A stretch of DNA of 64,000 bases, taken from the NCBI RefSeq assembly GCF_003989795.1, contig NZ_RZHG01000030.1, forward strand, positions 32,341 to 96,340, in the 5' to 3' direction. The DNA comes from Vreelandella andesensis (GTDB lineage: Bacteria > Pseudomonadota > Gammaproteobacteria > Pseudomonadales > Halomonadaceae). Positions 54,675-63,515 of this stretch are shown piece by piece. The translations under genes were made by a program, and so were the position numbers. The notes under the pieces are model-generated. The model was not told where the DNA came from. It saw only the letters and a program-made list of their open reading frames with translations, and did not search any database. Each line of letters begins with the position of its first letter. Positions within the stretch are counted from its first letter, which is position 1.

Positions 54675-56861
54675 ATGGAAATTAAAGTCAACTATCTCGA
54701 TAACCTCCGCTTAGAGGCGAAGTTCGACGATTTCACCGTTATCTCCGATCAGCCGATTCGCTATAAAGGCGATGGCTCAGCCCCTGGCCCGTTCGACTAT
54801 TTTCTGGCGTCGTCGGCGATGTGTGCCGCTTATTTTGTAAAGGTTTATTGCAACGCGCGAGATATTCCTACCGAAAATATTCGATTATCCCAAAACAATA
54901 TTGTTGACCCGGAAAATCGTTATAAACAGATTTTCAAAATCCAGGTCGAGCTGCCGGAAGATATTTCTGAAAAGGATCGCCAGGGTATTTTGCGCTCCAT
55001 CGACCGCTGCACAGTCAAGAAAGTCGTTCAAACCGGCCCCGAGTTCCAGATTGAGACGGTAGAAAACATCGATGAGGATGCTCAGGCGCTGCTAATGGGT
55101 GCGCCAGAAGGGAGTTGCACCTACATTCCAGGCAAAGACCTGCCGCTGGAGCAGACCATCGCCAATATGAGCACGATGCTGGCCGATCTGGGTATGAAAA
55201 TCGAGATCGCCTCCTGGCGTAATATCGTGCCCCACGTCTGGTCGCTGCATATTCGCGATGCCGCCTCGCCGATGTGTTTCACCAACGGCAAAGGGGCGAC
55301 GAAAGAAAGCGCACTGTGTTCTGCATTAGGCGAGTTCATCGAGCGCTTAAGCTGCAACTTCTTTTATAACGACCAGTACTTCGGTGAAGAAATTGCCAAC
55401 AGCGACTTTGTTCACTATCCCAATGAAAAGTGGTTCAAGCCTGGGCCAAACGATGAGTTACCCGCTGACATTCTTGACCAACACTGCCGTGATATTTACA
55501 ACCCAGAAGGCGAGCTGTGTGGCTCACACCTGATTGATACCAACTCTGGTCGTGAAGACCGGGGCATTGTATCGCTACCATTTGTGCGCCAGTCCGATGG
55601 CGAAACAATCTATTTCCCCTCTAACTTAATCGAAAACCTGTTTCTTAGTAACGGGATGAGTGCGGGCAATACCCTGGTAGAAGCCCAGGTGCAGTGCTTA
55701 TCGGAAATCTTCGAACGGGCGGTGAAGCGTGAAATCCTCGAACAAGAGCTAACCCTGCCGGATGTGCCGCAAGAGGTGCTGGCAAACTACCCGAACATCG
55801 TGGAAGGCATTAACGCCCTGGAGGCTCAGGGTTTCCCTGTGCTGGTCAAAGATGCCTCTATGGGCGGGCAGTTCCCGGTAATGTGTGTGACCTTGATGAA
55901 CCCACGTACCGGCGGCGTATTTGCTTCGTTTGGCGCGCACCCAAGCTTTGAAGTGGCGCTGGAGCGCAGCCTCACAGAGCTGCTTCAGGGCCGCAGTTTT
56001 GAGGGCCTGAATGACTTGCCGCTGCCGACGTTTAACTCGCAAACCGTTGCCGAACCCAACAATTTTGTTGAGCACTTTATCGACTCGGTAGGCGTAGTTT
56101 CTTGGCGCTTCTTTAGTACTAAGCCCGATTTTGAATTCAGTAAATGGGATTTTTCTGGCAGCAATGAGGAAGAAGCCGAGACGCTATTGGGTATTTTTGA
56201 GGAGCTAGGGGCCGAAGTGTACATGGCAGTACACGAAGACCTAGGCGCACCGGTCTGCCGCATTCTGGTACCGGGCTATTCAGAGGTATACCCCATTGAA
56301 GATTTGATCTGGGATAACACCAATAAAGCATTGGACTACCGCGAGGATATTCTCAACCTGCACCGCTTGGATGACGACCAGCTCACCGACTTGGTCGAGC
56401 GGTTGGAAGAGAGCCAAATGGACGATCACGCCGATATCATCACGCTGATTGGTATTGAGTTTGACGAGAATACCGTTTGGGGACAGCTAACGATCCTAGA
56501 GTTAAAACTGCTGATTTACCTAGCGCTGCAACGCCATGAAGAGGCCCTGGACTGCGTGCAGATGTTCCTACAGTACAACGACAACACCGTTGAGCGTGGC
56601 CTGTTCTATCAGGCAGTAAATGCGGTGCTTGAAATTGTGCTGGATGATGAGCTGGAGCTTAACGATTACTTGCCCAACTTCCAGCGCATGTTTGGTGAAG
56701 CAACCATGGCCGCTGTGGTGGGGTCGGTGAGTGGCGAAGTACGTTTCCACGGCCTGACGCCCACTAACATGCAGTTGGAGGGCTTAGACCGCCACCTACG
56801 CCTGATAGAGAGTTACAAAAAGCTCCATGCCGCCCGGGCAGCATGGAGCGCAGGTATGTAA
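54675..56861 (+). CDS. ycaO: OsmC-YcaO fusion protein
   Basis: 728 residues. Residues about 1-135 are an OsmC-like domain (PGPFDYFLASSAMCAAYFVKVYC, RCTVKKVVQTGPEF) with cysteines at the places of the peroxide-reactive pair. From about 165 follows a YcaO ATP-binding domain (GATKESALCSALGEFIERLSC, AQVQCLSEIFERAVKREI) and a helical C-terminal region resembling TPR. YcaO enzymes activate amide backbones with ATP; E. coli YcaO (586 residues, without OsmC) supports methylthiolation of ribosomal protein S12 by RimO. The fusion is known in gammaproteobacteria. ATG 54675; the gene stands alone. Confidence 0.9.
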   Translation: MEIKVNYLDNLRLEAKFDDFTVISDQPIRYKGDGSAPGPFDYFLASSAMCAAYFVKVYCNARDIPTENIRLSQNNIVDPENRYKQIFKIQVELPEDISEKDRQGILRSIDRCTVKKVVQTGPEFQIETVENIDEDAQALLMGAPEGSCTYIPGKDLPLEQTIANMSTMLADLGMKIEIASWRNIVPHVWSLHIRDAASPMCFTNGKGATKESALCSALGEFIERLSCNFFYNDQYFGEEIANSDFVHYPNEKWFKPGPNDELPADILDQHCRDIYNPEGELCGSHLIDTNSGREDRGIVSLPFVRQSDGETIYFPSNLIENLFLSNGMSAGNTLVEAQVQCLSEIFERAVKREILEQELTLPDVPQEVLANYPNIVEGINALEAQGFPVLVKDASMGGQFPVMCVTLMNPRTGGVFASFGAHPSFEVALERSLTELLQGRSFEGLNDLPLPTFNSQTVAEPNNFVEHFIDSVGVVSWRFFSTKPDFEFSKWDFSGSNEEEAETLLGIFEELGAEVYMAVHEDLGAPVCRILVPGYSEVYPIEDLIWDNTNKALDYREDILNLHRLDDDQLTDLVERLEESQMDDHADIITLIGIEFDENTVWGQLTILELKLLIYLALQRHEEALDCVQMFLQYNDNTVERGLFYQAVNAVLEIVLDDELELNDYLPNFQRMFGEATMAAVVGSVSGEVRFHGLTPTNMQLEGLDRHLRLIESYKKLHAARAAWSAGM

Positions 56862-56965
56862 ACGTGCTGACCAAACAGTGCGCGGTCATAATGACGGCGC
56901 ACCTCTATGGGTCGTCGCTATTGCGGTGCTTTATGGTCAGCGTACATAGCTTATAACGCTCTCTT

Positions 56966-57005
56966 ACTTAGCCAAAGAACCAGTAACTTAGCCAAAGAAC
57001 CAGTA
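56966..57005. repeat. Exact 20-base duplication of a gene 3' end with stop codon
   Basis: Two perfect 20-base copies (56966-56985 and 56986-57005), each reading ACTTAGCCAAAG... to ...CAGTA. The second copy covers the last codons and the stop codon (56988-56990, minus strand) of the SpmAB-like gene; the first is an additional copy placed behind the stop codon. Confidence 0.95.
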
Positions 57006-58217
57006 ACACACCGCAATAGCAGTGATAATGCCAGCGGCGTCAGCGATCAGCGCGCAGCCCAGGCCGTGGCGAATACGAGTAACGCCAACCGCGCCAAAAT
57101 AGACCGCTAGTACGTAAAACGTTGTTTCGGTGCTGCCTTGAAAAGTGGCTGCCAGTAGGCCAGGGAAACTATCAACGCCGAAGGTGTTCATCGTTTCGAT
57201 CATCATGGCCCGCGAGCCACTGCCAGAAAGGGGTTTTACAAAGGCGGTAGGCAGTGCATCTACAAAGCGGGTATCCCAGCCAACCCCTTCCACCAGCCAG
57301 CGAATGCCGCTGAGTCCCGCATCTAAAACGCCGCTGGCACGCAGTACGCCAACTGCCACCAGCATGGCAATCAAGTAGGGCAATAGGGTAACGGTAAAAC
57401 TTACCCCTTCTTTTGCACCTTCGATAAAGGCGTCATACACCCTTACCCCGCGCAGCGCCCCGACCACTAAAAACATCATCACAATACCAAACAGCGTTAG
57501 GTTGCCGACCAATGTTGAAGCCGCCGCTAGTGCTTGGGCCGACATCCCTGCCAGTGTGGTGATTAATAACCCGAGTGCTAGCGCTGCAGCGACTAAATAG
57601 GCCAGCACCACCGGCTGCCAAAGCTTTAAACGTTGCATGAGCGACACGGCCAGAAGCCCTGCTAGGCTAGAGGCGCTAGTGGCTAGCAAAATGGGAAGAA
57701 AAACCAGAGTGGGCTCTGCTGCACCTTGTTGAGCACGATAAATAAAGATCGTGACGGGGAGAAGCGTCAGTGACGACGTGTTTAGCACTAAAAAAAGAAT
57801 TTGTGCGTTGCTGGCAGTATCTCGGCTCGGGTTGAGACTTTGCAGCGACTGCATGGCTTTAATGCCAATCGGCGTAGCAGCATTATCTAAGCCCAGAATG
57901 TTGGCTGCAAAGTTCATACTGATTAGCCCCATGGCGGGGTGGTCACGGGGTACTTCTGGCATTAGGCGAGAAAACAGCGGGTCAAGCACGCGGCCTAGCA
58001 AGCGAATCATGCCTGCCTTTTCGGCAATTGAAAGAAAGCCAAGCCAAAGGGTCATCGTGCCTAACAGCACTAAAATAATATCTACGCTGACCCGGGCCAT
58101 ATCGAAGAGCGACTGCACTAAGCGAGCAAAAACCTCGCTATCACCACCGACTAACCACTGCCACAAAGACGCCGCAAACGCAGCGACAAAAAAGCTTAAC
58201 CAAATTCCGTTTAGCAT
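56988..58217 (-). CDS. Fused SpmA-SpmB nucleoside-recognition (Gate) membrane protein
   Basis: 409 residues with two Gate/nucleoside-recognition domains in one chain: the first (about 40-190) with NFAANILGLDNAATPIGIKAMQSLQ, typical of SpmA, and the second (about 250-400) with FVKPLSGSGSRAMMIETMNTFG and FQGSTETTFYVLAVYFGAVG, typical of SpmB. In Bacillus the two are separate and act in spore core dehydration; in non-sporing bacteria the role is unknown. The ribosome site is weak. Confidence 0.88.
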   Translation of the reverse strand: MLNGIWLSFFVAAFAASLWQWLVGGDSEVFARLVQSLFDMARVSVDIILVLLGTMTLWLGFLSIAEKAGMIRLLGRVLDPLFSRLMPEVPRDHPAMGLISMNFAANILGLDNAATPIGIKAMQSLQSLNPSRDTASNAQILFLVLNTSSLTLLPVTIFIYRAQQGAAEPTLVFLPILLATSASSLAGLLAVSLMQRLKLWQPVVLAYLVAAALALGLLITTLAGMSAQALAAASTLVGNLTLFGIVMMFLVVGALRGVRVYDAFIEGAKEGVSFTVTLLPYLIAMLVAVGVLRASGVLDAGLSGIRWLVEGVGWDTRFVDALPTAFVKPLSGSGSRAMMIETMNTFGVDSFPGLLAATFQGSTETTFYVLAVYFGAVGVTRIRHGLGCALIADAAGIITAIAVCYWFFG

Positions 58218-58337
58218 GGTGGGCAGGCATCCTGGGCAGTGAAATAGTTGCGTTTTTAACAGCGCGTACCTTTTAAACCAAGGGCACGTATTAAATAAAG
58301 AGCGCTATTTATCCTACCTAATGATTGCCTGCTACCG

Positions 58338-59270
58338 CTAACCTGAAAGTGAAAGAAAAAATAGAATCAGCGGAGGAGAAAGCAGCGAAAGGATGAATCC
58401 GCTGACTACCGCAATAGGGACACAGGCCACTCCGCCGTGCTGTTGAATTACCGGTAAAGTGAAGTCCATAGAAGTAGCACCGCCATAGCCAATGGCTAAC
58501 GCGGTGTGGCGATGAATAACCAGAGGAATCAGGATAAAGGCCAGCAATTCGCGCGTCAGGTCATTGAAAAACGCCACACCGCCCATTAGCGGGCCAAGCT
58601 GGTCGCCAATTAAAATAGCTGAAAGCGAATACCAGCCAAAGCCTGATGCCATGGCTAAGCCTTCATTCCAGCTCAGCGAAAGCAGCGGGGCGGCGAGTAA
58701 GCCGGCCAACATTGAGCTCAGTGCAAGGGTGACCGCGATAGCAAGCCCCAAGCGATTCAGCAAAATTTGTTTAAGTGGCATGCCGGAGTTGCGAAGCTGG
58801 CAGCCAATCAGCACAAGCAATGCGTACAGCACCCATTCCGCTAGCCAGTCGGCGGTGGTAAACAGTGCTTCGCCAATAAGCGGGCCAAGGAGCAGCCCGA
58901 GCGCCACGCCACCTGCCACCACCCCTACCAACATTAGCGAACCCTGCATAGCGGCCAGTTTGCTGGTAGGGGCGTCTTTTACCACCGGTGAACCACCTGC
59001 TTTCAACGCCACTCTGCGTGATAGCCACCATAGGGCGCCCAAGTTGAGCAGCGTAGTAATGCTAAACAGCAGCAGCGCGTTACCGCCTAACCTTGAAAGC
59101 TGGCTACCGAGGTTTTCAAGGCCCGCAAGGCTGACCCCCATAAACAATAGAATCAAATAAACCGAGCCATTAACGGCTCGGTTAATAAGATTAAGTAAGC
59201 GGGTAGAACGAACGCGTACTAAATAGCCCAATAAGAGCGGCAATAAAACAATCAGTAAGCCAGAAAGCAT
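58338..59270 (-). CDS. lysO: Lysine exporter LysO
   Basis: 310 residues, close to E. coli LysO (YbjE). Eight or so helices; conserved segments NLINRAVNGSVYLILLFMGVSL, ASGFGWYSLSAILI, FFNDLTRELLAFILIPL and GYGGATSMDFTLPVIQ, which hold the charged residues of the family. It exports L-lysine and the toxic analogue thialysine. Its ATG directly follows the TAA stop codon of the DUF3108 gene, so the pair is coupled. Confidence 0.93.
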   Translation of the reverse strand: MLSGLLIVLLPLLLGYLVRVRSTRLLNLINRAVNGSVYLILLFMGVSLAGLENLGSQLSRLGGNALLLFSITTLLNLGALWWLSRRVALKAGGSPVVKDAPTSKLAAMQGSLMLVGVVAGGVALGLLLGPLIGEALFTTADWLAEWVLYALLVLIGCQLRNSGMPLKQILLNRLGLAIAVTLALSSMLAGLLAAPLLSLSWNEGLAMASGFGWYSLSAILIGDQLGPLMGGVAFFNDLTRELLAFILIPLVIHRHTALAIGYGGATSMDFTLPVIQQHGGVACVPIAVVSGFILSLLSPPLILFFLSLSG

Positions 59271-60020
59271 TTAAGGTGCGTTACCCCCAGCGGGGTTGAA
59301 TTGGGTCATGGTGAGGTAAGTCTGCCGACGCCCCTCTTTTTGATACTCTGCCGAGAGGATTAGACCTGGCCAATTAGGATGGAAATTTATTTGTAGATGC
59401 CGGTCGGGCTTTTCTCTATCAATTAGCGTAACGCGCGTTGCTTCAAATTCACCAGCGGGAACGCTGATGGTGGCAGGGGCGTTAACATAGTACTGAAAAT
59501 GTTCGTCACGCCCGCGGTGATCAACAAACTCGATGTCGCAGGGGGCGTTTACGGTGCAGCCTTCATGACCTGCACGGCGGGAAAGATCAAAGAGCGCGGC
59601 TTGACGATCAAGCGAGCCAATATCACTTTCATTGAGCTGGTAACTGTCGCCTACACCCAATAATGAATAACTGCTGTTATAGAGCAGCGAGCGGGTCGTC
59701 GAGTCGTCTATCGAAAAACGGCTACGCTCCTCTCCACGGGCAACCGCAACAGAAAAGTTCATGTCACTTAGCCAGTGAAGCCCCTCATTACTGAGCGTAT
59801 GGGTAATGGTTGCGCCTGGCCAGCCGCGTATTTCTAAGCGGTATTGGGCCTGGAAGGGGTGTGGTGCCTGCAGCGCCTGCTCATCTTGTTGAGTATTGGC
59901 TGTTGCTGAGCTAGACAGAAAAAACAACAGAAGAAACACGCAAGCGCTTAACATTGCGCTGGCAGGCTTACCTTGCCTGTTGCCAATGGTGACGTGATGC
60001 AAAGGCCCTTCCTCTTTCAA
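59271..60020 (-). CDS. DUF3108 exported protein
   Basis: Up to 249 residues. A hydrophobic stretch (MLSACVFLLLFFLSSSATA) is a signal peptide; the mature part FQAQYRLEIRGWPGATITHTL and the late ATRVTLIDREKPDRHLQI fit the DUF3108 beta-sheet family of unknown function. The start is uncertain: TTG 60020 opens the frame, TTG 60002 is nearer to GAGGAAGGG, and a later ATG would remove positive residues before the signal peptide. It abuts lysO. Confidence 0.72.
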   Translation of the reverse strand: MKEEGPLHHVTIGNRQGKPASAMLSACVFLLLFFLSSSATANTQQDEQALQAPHPFQAQYRLEIRGWPGATITHTLSNEGLHWLSDMNFSVAVARGEERSRFSIDDSTTRSLLYNSSYSLLGVGDSYQLNESDIGSLDRQAALFDLSRRAGHEGCTVNAPCDIEFVDHRGRDEHFQYYVNAPATISVPAGEFEATRVTLIDREKPDRHLQINFHPNWPGLILSAEYQKEGRRQTYLTMTQFNPAGGNAP

Positions 60021-60090
60021 AAGTGTTTTCCTAAGAGCCTTTAGCTAGCGCTTGGTTCCCTGGTAAGTATAACGCGCACTCGCTTAAGCG

Positions 60091-61026
60091 TCAGTAGCCC
60101 GATTCTGGGCTGACGGTTGCTAACGGCTCACCGGCCTCAAACGCTTTGATATACGCAATGACTTGATCAATGGCATCTTTCAGCGGCGTAGGCGCTGCCA
60201 TATGGGGCGTCACTATTACCTTTGGATGCTGCCAAAGAGGATGGTTGGCGGGTAGAGGCTCTTCGCAGAAAACGTCTAGCAAGGCACCACGCAGATGACC
60301 TGGATGGTGCGTATCGCCGAGTGCATCAAGTAATGCCTGTTCATCGATTAGGCTGCCACGACCAGGGTTAATAACACTGGCGCCTTTGGGTAATTTCGCT
60401 AATCGTTCGGCGTTTAGAATGCCGACGGTAGCAGGGGTGTCTGGCAAAATGCTGACCACGCTTTGCACCTGGCTAAGCAGTTCATCAAGCCCTTCGTCAC
60501 CATGCAGGCAGCGCACACCGCTAATCTCTTTAGGTGAACGGCTCCAGCCGATTACCGGGAACCCGGCTTGCGACAAATGTGTGGCCACGAAACTGCCAAT
60601 TGCGCCAAGGCCCAATACACCAATTGGCCACTGCGTTTTTTCAGGCACGGCTTGGGGCTTCCAGGTAGCGCTCTGCTGTTGCGACAAGTAGCGGTCCATG
60701 CTGCGGTAGAAGTGCAGTACGCCATACAGCACGTAATCTGCCATGAGTTCGCCCATGCCAGCATCACGCAACTTCACGATAGGAACATCGCTTGGCAGGC
60801 CAGGGGTTTTCAGTAAGTAATCGACGCCCGCACCAAGATTAATAATGCCTTTAAGTTGGCTTTGTTCTTGTAACAAATGCTCTGGCGCTTTCCAAACAGC
60901 GAGATAATCAGCATTTTTTCGCTCGTCTGCTGGCGCGTCACTTGTTAGTACAGTGGCTTGGGGAAACGCTTTCTCCAGTGCTGCTTGCCACTGGGTTGAA
61001 TCATCAATATGGATGACTATTTTCAT
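60091..61026 (-). CDS. ghrA: Glyoxylate/hydroxypyruvate reductase A
   Basis: 311 residues, the GhrA length. NAD(P)-binding motif GVLGLGAIGSFVATHL, catalytic arginine in NPGRGSLIDEQAL, acid in LDVFCEEPLP and histidine in TPHMAAPT. It reduces glyoxylate to glycolate and hydroxypyruvate to glycerate. In this window glyoxylate comes from glycolate oxidase and from ureidoglycolate, so GhrA balances that pool. AAGGAAG precedes ATG 61026. It is divergent from doeA. Confidence 0.93.
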   Translation of the reverse strand: MKIVIHIDDSTQWQAALEKAFPQATVLTSDAPADERKNADYLAVWKAPEHLLQEQSQLKGIINLGAGVDYLLKTPGLPSDVPIVKLRDAGMGELMADYVLYGVLHFYRSMDRYLSQQQSATWKPQAVPEKTQWPIGVLGLGAIGSFVATHLSQAGFPVIGWSRSPKEISGVRCLHGDEGLDELLSQVQSVVSILPDTPATVGILNAERLAKLPKGASVINPGRGSLIDEQALLDALGDTHHPGHLRGALLDVFCEEPLPANHPLWQHPKVIVTPHMAAPTPLKDAIDQVIAYIKAFEAGEPLATVSPESGY

Positions 61027-61248
61027 TTTTCTTCCTTAAGGCGTGTTAACTATGGTTACGCTACCACGGCTTATCATCATTTTTGTAATAAAGGCTTTGA
61101 CCGGCAACCAAGGGTCGGTGCTAGTATCGCCCTAAGACGACATTGGCAAGCCTACTGCGGGGGTGGCCAGGTCGATCCTGTGGCCCAGCGGCCCTAATTT
61201 ATAATAGATGGCGCTGGTTCTTAGTGATCTTTGATGGCGAGTTGCCCG

Positions 61249-62448
61249 ATGACAGAGGTTTCCCTGCCTTTCACACGTGAAGAGTATGCTACTCGCTTGT
61301 GGAAGGTGCGTGCAGAAATGGCTGGCCGTGGCATTGACGTGCTAATCGTCAGTGACCCCTCCAATATGGCATGGTTGACTGGCTATGACGGCTGGTCCTT
61401 TTATGTCCATCAATGCGTATTGGTGGGCCTGGAAGGCGAGCCCGTATGGTTTGGCCGACGCATGGATGCCAACGGCGCGCTGCGCACCTGCTGGATAGAC
61501 CCCGACAATATTACCTATTATCCGGATTACTATGTTCAAAATCCGGACATGCACCCAATGGAGTATCTTGCCCAGTCGATTATGCCAGACCGCGGCTGGC
61601 ATACCGGCGTGGTGGGCATGGAGATGGATAACTATTACTTCTCTGCCAAAGCCTATCAAAGCCTTTTGCGTGAGCTTCCCCATGCACGGTTTATGGATGC
61701 CAACGCACTCGTCAACTGGTGCCGGGCGATTAAGTCGCCTCAAGAAATAGCTTACATGCGCGTGGCGGCAAAAATTGTCGAAGGGATGCATACGCGTATT
61801 CTAGAAGTTATTGAGCCTGGGCTGCCAAAAAGTAAGCTGGTATCGGAAATTTACCGTGTGGGCATCGAAGGATTTATCGACGAGAACGGCAAAGTGTTCG
61901 GTGGTGATTACCCTGCCATTGTGCCGATGTTGCCAACCGGAAAAGACGCGGCTGCGCCACACCTTACCTGGGACGACACGCCCTTTCGCAAAGGGGAAGG
62001 GACGTTTTTTGAAATTGCGGGAGTATTTAAGCGCTACCATGCGCCGATGTCGCGCACGGTATTTTTAGGAACGCCACCGACAGACTTTATTCGCGCTGAA
62101 TCTGCCTTATTGGAAGGCATTGAGAATGGGCTAGCAGTGGCTAAGCCAGGCAATCGTACGGCAGATATTGCCATGGCGCTGGGTGCGGCGATGGATAAAT
62201 ACGGCTTTGACCGTGGCGGCGCTCGCTGTGGTTATCCGATTGGTATTTCCTACCCGCCGGATTGGGGCGAGCGCACCATGAGCTTACGCCCTTCAGACGA
62301 ATCCATTCTTCAGCCCGGTATGACATTTCACTTCATGCCCGGCCTTTGGGTAGACGATTGGGGGCTGGAAATTACCGAAAGCATTCTAATTACAGAGAAT
62401 GGCTGTGAAACGCTGGCCAATTTTCCGCGCCAGTTGTTTGTTAAGTAG
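61249..62448 (+). CDS. doeA: Ectoine hydrolase DoeA (M24-like)
   Basis: 399 residues, the DoeA length in Halomonas elongata. Creatinase-like N-terminal domain (FTREEYATRLWKVRAEMAGRGID, SDPSNMAWLTGYDGWSFY) and a pita-bread M24 domain. The classical metal aspartates are altered: the segment reads FFEIAGVFKRYHAPMSRT instead of having two aspartates, while the late glutamate in LEITESIL remains. It opens ectoine to N-alpha-acetyl-diaminobutyrate. I use ATG 61249; ATG 61234 is possible and neither has a strong ribosome site. Confidence 0.92.
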   Translation: MTEVSLPFTREEYATRLWKVRAEMAGRGIDVLIVSDPSNMAWLTGYDGWSFYVHQCVLVGLEGEPVWFGRRMDANGALRTCWIDPDNITYYPDYYVQNPDMHPMEYLAQSIMPDRGWHTGVVGMEMDNYYFSAKAYQSLLRELPHARFMDANALVNWCRAIKSPQEIAYMRVAAKIVEGMHTRILEVIEPGLPKSKLVSEIYRVGIEGFIDENGKVFGGDYPAIVPMLPTGKDAAAPHLTWDDTPFRKGEGTFFEIAGVFKRYHAPMSRTVFLGTPPTDFIRAESALLEGIENGLAVAKPGNRTADIAMALGAAMDKYGFDRGGARCGYPIGISYPPDWGERTMSLRPSDESILQPGMTFHFMPGLWVDDWGLEITESILITENGCETLANFPRQLFVK

Positions 62449-62475
62449 CTGTTCGTACACTACAAAGGACATCCG

Positions 62476-63507
62476 ATGACGCTTCAACCGAACCAACTGC
62501 GGCCCAGCCCTATTTCTGCCACCGTTGATTTCGACGCCGACGGCGTACAGCACGGCTTTTTAAAATTGCCGATTTCAACCGATGAGTCTGCCTGGGGCGC
62601 AGTGATGATACCTATCACTGTGGTTAAAAATGGCGAAGGCCCCACGGCATTGTTAACCGGGGGCAATCATGGGGATGAATACGAAGGCATTACGTCGCTG
62701 TTGAAGCTATCTTCCACACTAAAAGCGGAAGAGGTGAGTGGACGAGTGATTATTGTACCGTGCATGAATACCCCTGCGGTCATGGCGGGAAAGCGCACGT
62801 CACCGATGGACAAAGGCAACTTGAATCGCAGCTTTCCAGGGGATCCAAACGGCACAGTAACGTCGCAAATCGCCGATTATTTTACCCGCGTGCTGGCCCC
62901 TATTAGCGATGTAGTGCTCGACCTGCACTCTGGCGGCCGCACGCTGGATATTTTGCCGTTCGGCGCCTCCCACGTTCTAGACGACAAGTCTCAACAGCAG
63001 GCTGCGTTGGAAGGCGCTAAAGCGTTCGGTGCTCCCTACGCCATGGTGATGTTTGAGCTAGACGCAGAAAAACTGTTCGACACCGCCTGTGAGCGCCAGG
63101 GTAAGGTGTTTGTAGCTACCGAACTTGGCGGCGGTGGCACGTCCACTCCCCAAAGCATTGCGATTGCTGAGCGCGGTGTTCGCAACTTTTTGATTCATTA
63201 CGGCTTGGTGGAAGGCTCGGTGGAAATGCCTGAAGGCGGGCAGATGTACCTCGATATGCCGGATGCCAGCTGCTATGTGCAAAGCCAGCATTCAGGCGTG
63301 TTAGAGCTGTTAGTGGCGCTGGGTGACAAGGTGCAAAAAGGCCAAACGATTGCCTATATCTACGATATGACCCGCAGCGGTACCGCTCCTGTGGCTTACA
63401 AAGCGGAGCGTGACGGCATCTTGATGGCTCGCCGTGCACCATCGTTAATCAATATGGGGGACACCCTGGCGGTGATTGCCGATGTTGTTGAACGCCTGGA
63501 GGCGTAA
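62476..63507 (+). CDS. doeB: N-alpha-acetyl-L-2,4-diaminobutyrate deacetylase DoeB
   Basis: 343 residues, AstE/AspA (M14-like) zinc deacylase: zinc ligands in GGNHGDEYEG and LDLHSGG, substrate arginine region NLNRSFPGDPNG, and a C-terminal small beta domain (SGVLELLVALGDKVQKGQTIAYIYD). It removes acetate from the DoeA product to give diaminobutyrate, then to aspartate via DoeC and DoeD. AAAGGAC precedes ATG 62476; 27 bases separate it from doeA. Confidence 0.94.
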   Translation: MTLQPNQLRPSPISATVDFDADGVQHGFLKLPISTDESAWGAVMIPITVVKNGEGPTALLTGGNHGDEYEGITSLLKLSSTLKAEEVSGRVIIVPCMNTPAVMAGKRTSPMDKGNLNRSFPGDPNGTVTSQIADYFTRVLAPISDVVLDLHSGGRTLDILPFGASHVLDDKSQQQAALEGAKAFGAPYAMVMFELDAEKLFDTACERQGKVFVATELGGGGTSTPQSIAIAERGVRNFLIHYGLVEGSVEMPEGGQMYLDMPDASCYVQSQHSGVLELLVALGDKVQKGQTIAYIYDMTRSGTAPVAYKAERDGILMARRAPSLINMGDTLAVIADVVERLEA

Positions 63508-63515
63508 CATCCGGC

